64,000 nucleotides of DNA, from the NCBI GenBank assembly GCA_029378245.1, contig JARKIF010000021.1:930001-994000 (forward strand), read 5' to 3'. Under the pieces are notes generated by a model. The model ran no database searches, had not been told where the DNA came from, and saw nothing but the letters and a program-made list of their open reading frames with translations. Shown one piece after another: positions 11,419 through 22,870 of this stretch (its first letter is position 1; the number at the start of each line of letters is the position of its first letter). This DNA comes from Roridomyces roridus (lineage: Eukaryota > Basidiomycota > Agaricomycetes > Agaricales > Mycenaceae). A program made the translations under genes and the position numbers.

Positions 11419-12867
11419 CCCAGTGAAAACCCGGTATCAGGAAATATCGCCGGGCATCAGGAAGTATAGGCCGAGCTCGTCCTGTATCGTTTCGGTATTT
11501 TTGGATTAGAAAAGTATCGCCTGGGCTCGTGTGTGCTTGTCTGCATTTTGGAGATAGCTACTAGTATGTGTAGAGAAAATGGATCTGCTGGGCTCGTCGA
11601 CCGAGTCATATCAAGTCCCCGGAAGCGAGCGGAGTTTGAAAGACTTCCTGGCTCCACACCACCACCATATGCATTCCCCGCCTCTCCTCCCTCCTCCTCG
11701 CAGCCCTCCACTACGCGGGTTCCGCGCCTAACACCCTACCGCCTCTCGCCTACCACCAACCTCGCTGTCATCGTGGCCAAGCTCGAAGAAGAGGGGGTCG
11801 CCTTTCCACACCACACCGTCATCTCATCGCGACGGGTTGCTTGAAGAGAGCAGAGGGAATCAGTACGCGATCTTCCCCTTCTGTCCAGTATTCCTCTGAT
11901 AGTCCCATCGACGATAGGCAGTGACGTCTACTGTCCACGCAGTTGGCTCAAGAAGGGTACGTTCTTTCACATTGTCAGTATCTTACGCTGCGTTGCAGGC
12001 TACCCGCTGTTGTGTGTCGTTCCTTCCTTTCTCCTTTCTTCCTTCCTCGCTTTCCACTCCTTTCCGTTGTACACGCCATCATCTCGACCGTCGCCTGGAC
12101 TCCACTGGACGGACGACCCAGTCCCTCACCTCATTCCCGCTGCTGTTGCCGACAAGCCCACCACCTTCATCAAGCTCTCAGTTCCGTTAGCTCCCACCTC
12201 CGATTGCCGTGCAAGATCCCATCCAAGTTGCCTCAGTCGTCTCCGTGGCCTCGGGTGCGTCGCTGAGCTAAACGGCTCTTCCCAATCCTTTCCTACGCGT
12301 ACTGACTACTCCAAGCCATGTAGAAACACGACGACGCCGACTCACTGTGCCTGGTACGTCCTCACTTGGTAGTGCATCGGTCTTTACTCACACGCCTCTC
12401 AGGTGTCTCCCTTCCGTTGCACAACCTTCTGCGTCCGGCGTAACGGGCGAGAGCGACGTGCGGCTGCCATGCCATGCTATTCTCCACTCTCGATCTCGCA
12501 ACACCACGCCTAGCGACCGCTCGACATCTTCACCTACCTAGATGGGATGGAGTATAGCTTGGTGAGCGTGCGTCGTGCGGACGGCGGGCGCTGCTGGGTA
12601 GTGCGGGCGGGCCCGTAGGTAGCTGAATATATGGTATCTAGAGAATATATACACTTTTATCCCATCCAATCCTGCATGATACCAGATGATACCAACGGAA
12701 AGAACACATCATTTCTTACCCATTAGTGCATCCTGTGGCATCCTGTGGTATCGTCCGGTATCGAGCTGTATAAATTTGGGCAATTGTACAAGTACGAGAC
12801 CACGCGAGCCCTGGCCGATACCACACGAGCATTTCGTGAGCCCTGGCGAGACCTGGTTTTCACTGGG
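11419..12867. mobile_element. Non-autonomous TIR DNA transposon, 7-bp TSD
   Basis: The element starts CCCAGTGAAAACC and ends with the inverse GGTTTTCACTGGG. It is flanked on both sides by GCTGACC (11412-11418 and 12868-12874), a perfect 7-bp direct repeat. Subterminal regions contain many GGTATC/GATACC words in mirrored order. No transposase-like frame is seen in the 1,449 bp, so it depends on a transposase elsewhere. A 7-8 bp duplication would fit several superfamilies (hAT, P, Zisupton/KDZ), and I cannot choose among them. Confidence 0.7.
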
Positions 12868-13454
12868 GCTGACCACCAATCCTTGTTCTCAACTTCTTAT
12901 GACGCGATGCCGGATTAATAGGAACGGCGCGTGGAAGTCTAGACACGGACTCCACAACCCTGAGCGTATACTAGCCGTCGCCCAACCAAGGCCCAGAAGT
13001 CAGGCGTCGAAAAATAGGGACAGGTACGGATGGAAGCCAGTATATAACCGCGAGAGGAAACGACAACAGCCCAAAGGGTATGGTACAGAAGGGTATTATG
13101 AAGGTAAAAAGGAGCGAGTAGGTAATTGCAAATGCGAGTGGTCGGGAGCGAACAAGGGAAAGGTACGGATACGGCAAGACGGCGGCCGTAAGACGGGAGA
13201 CATTGTGGATAGATGGAAGATGAGTAGACAGATGGACGGATAGATGGGGCACAAGGGTGAGCACAAGTACAAGGTAAGGAACGAGGATGAACACGGGACG
13301 CCGTGTCGAGCTTTTTCTTGGACACAGATATGTAAAGACTGCCAAGAGATGTACAAGATCAGCCGGATAGCACGGACACGAGGGGGAGGTTGCGCACCCG
13401 GGGCGTGGCATCGCATGGGGAGCAGGGCCACGGACAAGTACTGGGCAGGGTAGC

Positions 13455-14138
13455 TCAGGAAGTGAAACGACGTTGTGCCTGGGGCCGACGCCATGCCTGC
13501 TCCCACTCCATGAGCGCGCGGGCAAAACCAGGATTAGGCTTGGCACACGCGCGTTTGCGCTTCACAAACGAGAGGGCAGCGTCATAGGACATGGCGTGAT
13601 TGCGAATGAGGTACGCTATGACGATTGACGGCGACCGGGAGACACCCTTAGAGGTATATTCAGCCCATCGGGGTCATCGTCACAAAAAAGCCAGCACACG
13701 CACCTGCTGGCAATGAACTAGCACACCCTCGCCTCTCCGCAGCGCACGCTCGATGTATTGGCAGGCCGCCTCCAAGTGAGGACGCAAATCCGTGCTCTCC
13801 TTATCTCGGATGTCGATGTTGTACGCGACAAAGCCGTCCTCCTTGCGACAAGGTGGGGCCCATGGCGCCTCGAGTGCCTGTACCAGATGCGTGATCCCAT
13901 GGGCGCGCAGGAGGGGAAAGTCGTTCACGGCGCTGAGGGAGCCGAGATAGAGTCCACCTGAGAGCTGCTGGAGCTGGCCGCTACTGCCGGAAGACGGATA
14001 GGGCGCGTAGGGGGAGGAGGAGGTTGGATGGGGATGCGAGTGAGGCTGGGTGGGCAAGGGAGCAGGAGGGAGGATCTGGTGCATCGGGGTGCACATGGCC
14101 TGCACCACCTCGGGCGGCAGATTGTCAAACCGAATCAT
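13455..14138 (-). CDS. Dual-specificity protein phosphatase
   Basis: The gene has two exons (14138-13704 and 13646-13455; intron 13647-13703) and encodes 208 aa. It would remove phosphate from Ser/Thr/Tyr in partner proteins. The intron falls exactly inside the P-loop; joining it gives VHCQQGVSRS, the HCX5R signature. The general-acid Asp is in YNIDIRDKES about 40 residues earlier, and SPSIVIAYLIRNHAMSYDAA after the P-loop is the usual DSP helix. The N-terminal 60 residues are Pro/Ser/His-rich. The start at 14138 is the first ATG; the frame extends further only through a TTG. The target protein is unknown. Confidence 0.88.
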
Positions 14139-14348
14139 GGACGTCGGGAGCAAGAGAGAGAGCTGATTCTGATCTGCTCTGATATCATCGGTGTCTTACG
14201 TCAGAGGGCAGGTCCAGGCCAAATTTCTTGTCAGTGTCATCGGAACATCAATAGACGTGCTCGGAGTGCAGTGTGAAAAAGACAGAAATTCGCAGCAACT
14301 TCAAGCGCGAGTGAGGCTCGGAATTCAAGTGTAGAAATCCCAAAAAAC

Positions 14349-14443
14349 CTCTCGACCAGGGAGTCGAACCCTGCTCTCCCGCGAATGCATGAGAGAGCGG
14401 TATCATGACAAGCGGGTGTACTGAACCGATATACTAGTCAAGA
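14349..14443 (-). tRNA. tRNA-Asp(GTC) with 22-nt intron
   Basis: Acceptor TCTTGAC pairs fully with GTCGAGA (one T-G), discriminator G. The A box TAGTATATCGG and B box GGTTCGACTCC are canonical. The anticodon stem CCCGC/GCGGG encloses TTGTCA-intron-C, so anticodon GTC is at the right place with T33. The intron is 14384-14405, directly 3' of position 37 as in eukaryotic nuclear tRNAs. The mature length is 73 nt, and T6 at 14342-14347 is a Pol III terminator. Confidence 0.88.
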
Positions 14444-14458
14444 GCTGTGTAAGTTGTA

Positions 14459-14713
14459 TCACAATAATTTCCATGTATACTCTGAGGTCTCATTTGGGTC
14501 AACATCCAGCTTGAAAACCACATTCGTGACAGCAGAATATTTGTAGAAGCCGATCTGGGAGCAGTATTCGTCGTCAAAAGTAATACGCCGAGCGTGTTCC
14601 TGGAAGAACGATGCTGGCTTGGACTTTAACGCGTGGAGGAATTGGGACATCGAGATGGAGTGAGGATTTCTTGATCGTCCAGAAGACAAGAACTGTGAAT
14701 CGGATCGGTTCAA
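14459..14713 (-). pseudogene. Possible remnant of an F-box-associated type protein
   Basis: This is a short frame with coding-like codons that contains FLHALKSKPASFFQEHARRI. It resembles the start of leucine-rich/F-box hypothetical proteins common in Agaricomycetes, where a FLxAL..KP..FF..HVRRL pattern is frequent. Only about 60 residues remain and nothing larger can be joined. This is a weak call made from memory of the pattern. Confidence 0.25.
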
Positions 14714-14989
14714 GCCTTAATTCCCTGAAATCGATATTCTCGATACTCGTTGTGCGACAGCCATACTTATGAGACGCGGGATACCTGCTGGGTAGGAAAC
14801 TCGAGCATCTCTCGCCTCATTTCTGGTGGGAGAGACTCGTTGCTATTGGTCATGATGGCAAGAAGGAAAGAAGTGGTCTGGTAAGAAGGAAGGAGTGTTG
14901 TGGCAGTCCCGCGTCAATCAGGAATATCCGTTCAACCCACTTGAAAAATAAACTAATGGTACAATACATTCTTCTTTACTGGATTCGTC

Positions 14990-17075
14990 TCATTCCATGC
15001 CGACCTCCACCTCCTCCACCTGAGCCACCACCTCCTCCTCCACCACCTCCTTAGCCTTCCTCGCAATCTCCTGCAACTGCGCCCACTCCAACAACACCGC
15101 AGAAAAATAACAATCACTCTGCTCGTCCGTAACAAGCCTCCTCGCCGCCTCAAGCCCACGCAACTGTATCAACCGCGCCTCCACCGGGTTCTCATTCGCC
15201 CACTTGACCTGCTGAACAAGATCCGACAGATCCGCTTTCACAGGGATGTAATGCTCAAAAGGTTTCAGCCACCCATTGAAGTACTCTTCGAATATCGTCG
15301 CCTGCACCGGCCACAGTCAGCACTCACATAACATAACATATAAGAAGGAAGGGAAACCCCCAACGTACCTTGAACACAAGCGACCCCGATCGCAACAACC
15401 CGAGAAACCGCCCAGAAAACGTCTCGCCGTCAACATCCACCGCGTATTTATACGAATACACGTCCTCCCGCGCAGCCCAGTCGCCCGTGATGTTGTATTC
15501 CCGCGCAATAGCATCGGAATCACACCCATCGCCGCACGCGAGGTCGTCCACCTGCGTCAGCTTCACGTCGAGGAGGTCGGGGTATCCGGCGCCCAGATCG
15601 GCCAGCTTGAAGCGCATGAAGTGGTGGTAGTTCTCGCCGATGATTTTGCCACCGGTTGACTTGCCGCGCCAGTCTGATGGAAGAGGGGTTTATATTTAGG
15701 CAACAGAGGGAGGGAGAGACGTACAGATTTGTGGTTTCTTGTCTTCCCATGCGACGTCGTCTGGGTGCTCGTATTTGCCTGACCACCAGCTCCTGTCGTA
15801 ATAGTACTGCCGCGGTTCAGATGAGGAACAAGGCTAAGGAAAAGATACACACCTCGGTCGGGAACAAGATATCCGAAAAACAGGGCGAAACCTTGGCCAT
15901 ACTGAGCATGGGATACAAATCCGTCGTATACCCCGGCTTCGCGCTCGCAAGCAAGACTTCGAAAGAGATTAGACGACGCGCCGAAAAGACTTGAATAGCG
16001 CACTCACAACTATGCTCATCATTCACACCCCGCATAATCCCATCCGCCTCCATAGGAACAAAACAGCCATCCTGATTCCGGAAGAAATCTGCAGTGGGTC
16101 GGGGCTCGATGTGGAATGGCTGCATGTCCGTCCGCTCGAATGCTTGTGTCTCTGCGGTCCTGGAACGAAAGTTGAAGGCGACGCGGGGCTCGTCGCGACC
16201 GTTGATAACGAAGGTCATGTCGGGGAGGAGGGTAGAGAACTGCTGCTGTGTGAGTAAGATTTTAGATGCGGAAGATAGGGACGTACCTTGGAGAAAGTTT
16301 CGGGCCAGGTAGCGTAGGCCGTACCACCAGAGATGAACGCCTCCCCATCCCGTATCTCGACAACGCTAATCTCCGCCGGGGCCGCGTCGAGAAGTTTCGA
16401 CTCGACGTCAATCATCCACTGAAAGAACTGGGGATGCGTCTCCGCCAACTGATAAAACGGCTTGAAGTCGCGGTGGACCTGCTCGTACTCGTCGATGAGG
16501 CACTGGTGCTCCTGTGCAAATTGGAACCACCGATCGTAGTTTGGCGGTGGCGGGCGCTTCGTATGCAGCGTGTATCGTGCGGTAGCCTCTGCGAGTGTTT
16601 TGGATTGTCGCGCAAAGACCGCATCCACAGCCACCCGCGCTGCGACTGCAGGGTCTTCCAAATCTTCAGAAGTTGGCGGAAGGGCGAGGGGAGGGTGTGT
16701 AGGCGTGTCCGTGACTTCGTCTGGGATGGCCTCGAACGCCACTGGCTCGTCAGGCATGAGCGGAGGAGGTATTGTTTCCGCAGTGGAGGCGTTGGCCACT
16801 TCAGGGGTATATGAGACTAGAGGACCCCACGCCGCGTCGTCCATAGGAATGAGTGGACTGAGCATGGGCAGAATGAGCGCCGTCCCAGCGAGGATGCCGA
16901 CTACCCGTGCTGCGGTGACGAGGCGGGCAGGTCGTCGTTCTGTGCCAAGATGAATTCCGTTTTCTAGCGCGTCTGAGCAGCACTTGAGTGATGGGGTCGG
17001 CGATGAAGAGGAGAGCTTCGTACCTTGCGTTCCAAAGACACTGGCGCGCTCCCTTGCATTGTAAGGCGGTAGCAT
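14990..17075 (-). CDS. GT90 (CAP10 family) glycosyltransferase, type II membrane protein
   Basis: Six exons give about 607 aa; introns are near 16240-16286, 15957-16007, 15807-15852, 15674-15724 and 15302-15368. A hydrophobic anchor (VVGILAGTALILPMLSPLI) follows a short cytosolic tail, so it is likely a Golgi type II enzyme. GT90 landmarks are in order: YDRWFQFAQEH, SFLLASAKPGYTTDLYP, YWRGKSTGG, YAVDVDGETFSGRFLGLLRSGSLVFK, EYFNGWLKPFEHYIPVK. The family includes cryptococcal CAP10 and beta-1,2-xylosyltransferases, so a role in cell-wall or glycan xylosylation is plausible but inferred. The acceptor site of the first intron is ambiguous by 3-6 nt (CAG repeats). Confidence 0.9.
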
Positions 17076-17492
17076 GGTAGATATTCAGAAGTAGATGATA
17101 GTTTAGATGAGAGTGAAGAGTAAGGAGAAACTTGAGGTATGAGGATTTTAGGCAGGCGGCGCGGAAGTGGTCTCAGACCAGCGGGTACGATAAGTCTCAG
17201 ACGTCCGTGTCTCGTACCCGTACCCGTGGCTGACCCGCACCCCGGGTACCCGTTGGCTTTGCATGGGTTGTTGATCGCACCGGTTCTAGCAGCAGCAGCA
17301 AGAGCATGAAGGCGTCGACGTGGAGGAAGAGGAAGAGCAGGATTGATTGATTGATCGGTCCCACGAGAATTTCATTGTTCAACCAAGGTGCCTCGATCAG
17401 ATATATTCGTGGGTCCTTCCTCTGAGTACGCATGTCGATATTCGACAGCGTCCGGTTTCGTTCCTGCTTAGGTCCAAACTATGCACATGCTG

Positions 17493-18180
17493 CACCTCGT
17501 TCGATCCGGGGTCCGATGTTAAGAAAGTGTGAGATGCGGCCCATATTTCTCCTACTTTCAATCGACTCTCGATCCTTCCAGGTTCAATCTCGAATATTTA
17601 CTCCGCTCATTCTTTCACCCATAGGCAGAGCGTCTCCCAATCGCCTGGTCCTGTCCCAACGAATGCCTAACCTGAACTTCCAAGCGTGTCCCACTCCGCA
17701 AATGTTTTCGATAGCCTGGACCGATGAATCAAATTCGTGAGCAGTATTCGCTATTACTATATAACACACAGTGCATCGATATTTACCACAGGAACCCATC
17801 AGCAGAGATGCCCCTCTTGGGAACGGCATTCCCGAATTAACAGCAACCGTCGTCCTGCTTGCGCGCAGTCCCAATAATCAGCAGACAGCACCTCGTTCGA
17901 TCCGGGGTCCGACGTCTAACGATGGAAACACGTGCCCGTTTTTTTCCCCTTATTCCGTCGACGCTCCGAGTCTCAATCCATTATCCATCCTTGCAAGTTC
18001 AACTTGAAATATTTACTCCGCTCGTTCCTTCCAAACGCCTGTCCCAACGAAAATCAAATTCTTCAGCAGGATTCCCTACTATAGCATACATCCTCACGTC
18101 TACCACAAGACCTCATCAGTAGGGATATCCCAAGGGTCGCCGCTCTTTGGAACTGCATTCCAGAATTTCCCCCCACTCTT
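17493..18180. repeat. Diverged tandem duplication of the SDR gene 3' end
   Basis: Two units of about 390 bp lie head to tail, starting near 17493 and 17887. Both open with CCTCGTTCGATCCGGGGTCC, both contain AATATTTACTCCGCTC and TCCCAACGAA, and both end in sequence matching the last codons of the SDR gene (unit 1 near 17790-17840, unit 2 at 18100-18160). Unit 1 thus carries a dead copy of the SDR C-terminus. The region 17076-17492 shows no gene. Confidence 0.65.
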
Positions 18181-18963
18181 CTCCCGCGTCGCCCCGTCAA
18201 TCCTTCCCAAGATGCCCGAAACACATTCATCGAGTGTGTACGGCGCCGCCGGCATTCCATTCGACGTCGCCGCTCCATTCCCCATCTCGGTCTGCACCCA
18301 CCCAGGATGTATCGCCATCGCCACAAGGTTGGAGCTCTCGGCATCGAGACTTTTGACGAGATAATTCGCGGCAGCCTTGGAATGCCCGTACGTCGGCGAG
18401 TTGAAGTTCCTAAACGCACCGATGGATCCTGCATTGGTGGAGATGTACGCGAATACGGGTGCGCCGGTGGGGGAGGCGACCACAAGTTTGTGGACGGCCT
18501 GCCAGAGGACGATCATGCCGAGCGTGTTGGCCTCGTAGTGCTCTTGGAACTCGCTGATTGGGGTTGCAGAAACGGGGCCAAAGCTCTTCCCGATGCCTGC
18601 AGGCAGGGTCTTATTGACATCGAGTGGGAAGGGAGACTACTAAGCACGCACCGGCGTTGGCAATAACGACGTCGAGCTGGCCGGCCGTCTTTTCGATGTA
18701 CGCCGCCGCAGCTTCATTGCTCTCCTTGTCGTTGAGGACCATTTTAACGGGGTAGACGTTGGGATGCTTCGCGGCGAGTTCCTTCAGCGACGCCGCGGAG
18801 GGGTCGCGCGCACCGGCGAAGACGATCGCATTGGGGCGCTGGGCGAGCGCGTCGACGAGCCCTTTGCCGATTCCGCGGTTGCTGCCGCTAACTACGATCC
18901 TCAGATGAAGTGACTTTTTGTGAGCGGCAAGAACCTACCGAGGTAAACGATTTTGCTGGACAT
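18100..18963 (-). CDS. Short-chain dehydrogenase/reductase (SDR), 253 aa
   Basis: Three exons; introns are 18892-18938 and 18597-18651. It is an NAD(P)-dependent oxidoreductase with a Rossmann fold. The nucleotide-binding motif VSGSNRGIGKG is formed across the first intron, NAG follows LDVVIA, and the catalytic YGHSK (YxxxK) precedes AAANYLVKSL. The length of 253 aa is typical for classical SDRs, and the small-protein style (IHPGWVQTEMG) is near carbonyl reductase/CsgA-like members. The substrate is unknown. It is divergent from the MFS exporter, with about 970 bp between the start codons, which could allow co-regulation. Confidence 0.9.
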
Positions 18964-19929
18964 GAAACTTGCGATGGATCCTATCTCCTGGTGAACGACT
19001 CTTTATACTGGTTATTTCTGAGGATTATTCATTAGATGTAGGAGTTGGATGTGGGGCCATGGGCTACTCGGCCGAGTTGCCAGATATTACTTGCTTATTC
19101 CTGGTGTTTTGAAAGCAGTTTCCCGCGCTCAAAACGCCGTCCAACTTGAACGATCATCAGTGTTCAGTCATGCAACTAAGAGTTTGGGGCATTGACTTGC
19201 CGACGACGAAATTTCGAAACTGTCTGTCTGGATCGTGGACTGTATCCTTGGCTTGAGCGCAGTGAATGAAACAGCGAGCTGATCTAAGGCCAGAGCAACT
19301 TGTCCAATTTGCGCGGCGTGGGTAGCCTCGCTAGAAAAAAAAATGGGGCTCCCACCGTAATCAGGGCAGCCCGCACCAAAGCATAGCGTTATCCGTCGGC
19401 TCTCCAGAGGATTATTCATTCACGGTATGTACCGGGATAGCAAGAGGGATCCGGAGGCGTGAGGCTGATTCCAGAGTCCACAGAGACAGAATGACACGGT
19501 GGAATTTCAGTCGAATTTCAGTCAGGGCCTGCGACGCGTATTGTTTTCAGAGTGGACGGATTTGTCGCCTTCAAGAATGGGAGAAGCCAAAGTTCTAATG
19601 ATGGAGCTCCGGAGGTTGTCCGGAGCTTTGATTCCTACCACCACCATCGCTTGAATCCATCCTCATTCTTCACCCACTCTGGCACCTTTGTATCCTTTCG
19701 CATGGAAACGCATACCTCCCCATCCCCGCGTTCGGATTCCATCTCCAGTGGCTGCAAATTGAACGCTCGATGCGATAACTACTGCGAGGAAGAAGAATGC
19801 GCGATCGCTCAAAGCACGAAAATCTCTCCGACTGCGATTTATCTGCTGACGGAGGCCGGTCCCCGAAGTGGCTGGTGAAAATCTTTCTCGCCGATTTATA
19901 TACGGTACTCGACGATGGTACCCTGACCC
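18964..19929. other. Divergent promoter region between SDR and MFS genes
   Basis: No gene was recognised. A 14-bp direct repeat GAGGATTATTCATT lies at about 19020 and 19408. A minus-strand frame overlapping the MFS start was rejected as antisense to real exons. Confidence 0.5.
19895..19902 (+). promoter_or_regulatory. TATA-like box of the MFS gene
   Basis: TTTATATA lies 28-35 nt before the ATG at 19930, which suggests a short leader. The placement rests on sequence only. Confidence 0.35.
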
Positions 19930-21963
19930 ATGTCCGTGTCCGCCCTCGAAGAAGCTCGCGTCTCTGATCCCACCCTCGCCGAGTCCAGTGTCTATTCTAC
20001 TGTCCACGATGCATCCGAGACCAGCAGTGCGCCAGCGATGGAAGACTTTATACTGACGGGCAAGAAATTGGCGATAACCTTCACCGCAATGTGCGTCACT
20101 GATTCCCATGTGTCGAGCATCCACTGACGCATCCGACAGGCTGCTTTCCCTCTTGCTCGTCTCATTAGACCAGACGATCCTCTCAACTGCTCTTCCGCGC
20201 ATCGCGTCCGACTTCAACTCCTTCGCCCTCCAGGGCTGGGTTGCCACATCCTTTATCCTTGCACAGACTGTATTCCTTCTATTCTATGGCCAGCTGATGC
20301 GTATAGTCCCCAGCAAATATGTTCTCATCGCCTCCATGGCCATCTTCGAAGTGGGGTCTTTGGTTAGCGGAGTCGCACAAAACATCGATCAGGTCATCGC
20401 AGGCCGGACGGTATCGGGTGTGGGCGCTGCGGGGATATGTGTGTTGTTTCTTCATTCCCGCTTGACCGACTCATAGTTTAACTCACCTACAGACGTCGGA
20501 ATACTCCAAATCGTGGCGCAAGTCACTCGCCTTGAGGATCGTCCACGACTCTTCAGTCTCTTCGGTGCTACCTTCGGCCTTTGCTCCGTTATCGGGTCCG
20601 AGCATGTGTTTCATGATTAGGCGACGCTGAATCTGCCCTCCAGGCCTCTCATCGGCGGTGCCTTCACCGACCACATAAGCTGGCGCTGGTGCTTTCTAAT
20701 AAACCTACCCATCGGGGGCAAGTCTATCGCTTAAATTTCTAACAAGAACTCATTCTGAGTGTCCACAGGACTGTCCATCGTCGGCGTAGCATTCCTGCTG
20801 AAGCCTGCACCACCACTCGGTTCAGATCCGACGAAACGGTCAGCCAAGGATATTCTCGCAGAAATCTTGCGTTTGGATTACGTCGGGGCTACTCTCGTTG
20901 CTGGTGCCGTCACATGTTTGGTCCTCGCTTTGCAATGGGGCGGTAATACGAAGCCCTGGAACGACCAGTCCGTTATCATCGTATGTGATATTTTTTCTCT
21001 CGCGCCGCGAATCCGTGACCACACGTCCGCTAGTCTTTTGTGTTCTTTGGCGTCCTCTCTGTGGCATTCATCGCATGGGAGATATGGCTCAAGGACCGTG
21101 CTATGGTTCCTACAGCCATCTTTCACAGTGCAAGCGTGTACGTCGACACTCATTCCTTCGTAACCTCCGCCTGACTCCTCGCCAGCTGGGCCATCATCGC
21201 CTACTGTTTCTTCAACCGGTTCTCGTTCATCGTCTACGCATACTACATCCCCATCTTCTACCAAGCCGTCCGCCACAGCAGCGCCACCAACTCGGGGGTT
21301 GACCTCATCCCCTTCATGGCCGGCGTCATCATAACCCTCCTCATATGTGGTCAAATCGTCGGTAAAACAGGAAATTACTGGCCCTTCCTCGCCATCGGCC
21401 CAGTTTTCCTCGCCGTCGGCTCTGGATTGCTGTACACACTCAACACGAACTCCTCAGGTGCCACCGTCGCCGGGTACCAGATCATCGCGGGGATCGGCAC
21501 CGGCATGGGATTGCAGCTCTCCTTACTCGCCATGCAGGTCGAATTTCGCGAGAATCCGCGCCTCCTGGGACAGGCTACGTCAATGGCAACCTTTGGGCAG
21601 TTCCTCGGCGGTACGGTGTGGCTTAGCGTCGCAGAACCCGTCTTCGCGTCTCAGCTGGCAAAGTATTTGCTGCGGTACGCCCCGGATGCGCCGGCGGACG
21701 TCGTCAAGGAGAGTCCGACGTCGATATACACGGCGATTCCAAAGGAGTTGATTCCCGGCGTCGTCAAGAGCTATGCGCTGGCGTTGAAGATGGTCTTTGT
21801 GATCGGCGTCCCGGTGGCTGGGCTAGCGCTCATTTCGGTGCTGTTCATCCGAAGGATTAGGATACCGAAGACGGTGTCGGTGGGGGCGAAGGCTGGGACG
21901 GACGTGGATGTTGAGAAGGGACAGCCTGAGGGACGAGAAGAGGGATTCAAGCTTGATGGATGA
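19930..21963 (+). CDS. MFS multidrug/toxin exporter (DHA14-like, 14 TM)
   Basis: Seven exons encode 576 aa; introns are 20091-20139, 20439-20492, 20596-20643, 20718-20768 (GC donor, GCAAGT), 20981-21033 and 21138-21185, and all joins keep frame. [17 protein letters not shown] in helix 1, [11 protein letters not shown] (motif C-like region follows) and [11 protein letters not shown] fit drug:H+ antiporters of the 14-helix group. The C-terminus is short and cytosolic ([14 protein letters not shown]). It is probably a plasma-membrane proton antiporter exporting small toxic or secondary metabolites. It sits beside an SDR, a pairing often seen in metabolite loci, but no synthase is in view. Confidence 0.92.
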
Positions 21964-22870
21964 CGGCGGTGGGACGTGGACGTCATCGGATGGATAAGTT
22001 CAACGCATCCTCGGCAGGCACGCTGGCACCACGAGCATTAGATACAATACTTAGACGCACATTGCAATACCCGCTCAAGAAGTGCATGGATATCTGCCGC
22101 TCCCGGATCACAGACTGGCATTGCAATCATGATCGCTCTCTTCTTCAAACCACGACCATCTCGCTCATACTCGTCAGTCTCGCCTTTGAAGATGCTCGGA
22201 TATACCGGCAGGGGCACCATGGACGTACTCGGACTTGTCCTTCTATCCGAAAAAAAAAACAGACCCAATAAAAAGCCGCAATGCCAACGCAAGCCTCGCC
22301 GTCGACGTCATGACCCCCATCTCCTGTCGTCCTGGACTCTGGACTCATTCGTCCGATATCGAGACGATCATGATTGTTTTTTACTACCTTCACTCTGGCT
22401 TCACTATGGCACGACATTCAGAGCCAATCTCCGTTCGACATTCATCTTTCCGGGACTGCAACAATCATTGATATTCTCATGGTGCCCTCTATCTCTCATC
22501 CGTGGAATTCCAACGCTGTACTTCCCGGCCAACACTCAGCTCATGAAGGTGAATGCACGATCCTCCTATCTTTTTTGCGACTCATATTGTCAATTTTTAG
22601 CATCCTATACGCGTGTTCCGCATAGTATGTACCCGGAGGGCGAGACCAGGAATATTACATTGCATCCGCAAAGTTGACCTCCCGCTCTGCGACTGGATCA
22701 AATCACCATCTTGTCCGTATATAAGCGTGGAGCCAGAATCCCCAGTCACCTTCCTCGTCTCATCTTTCTTCATGTCTGGGGTTACCACCCTGAACTATAT
22801 TCAACTTACCTGGGCAAGTCATATCGGATTAGCCGTCCGTGCTCGGTAGCATCTAATCTGCATTGCCAGC

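Noticed and set aside
12971..13546. Long minus-strand frame next to the phosphatase gene
   Set aside because: It overlaps the phosphatase 3' exon in another frame and is rich in Leu/Pro/Ser from biased composition.
19663..20247. 194-codon minus-strand frame
   Set aside because: It is antisense to the MFS first exons, which have clear domain support.
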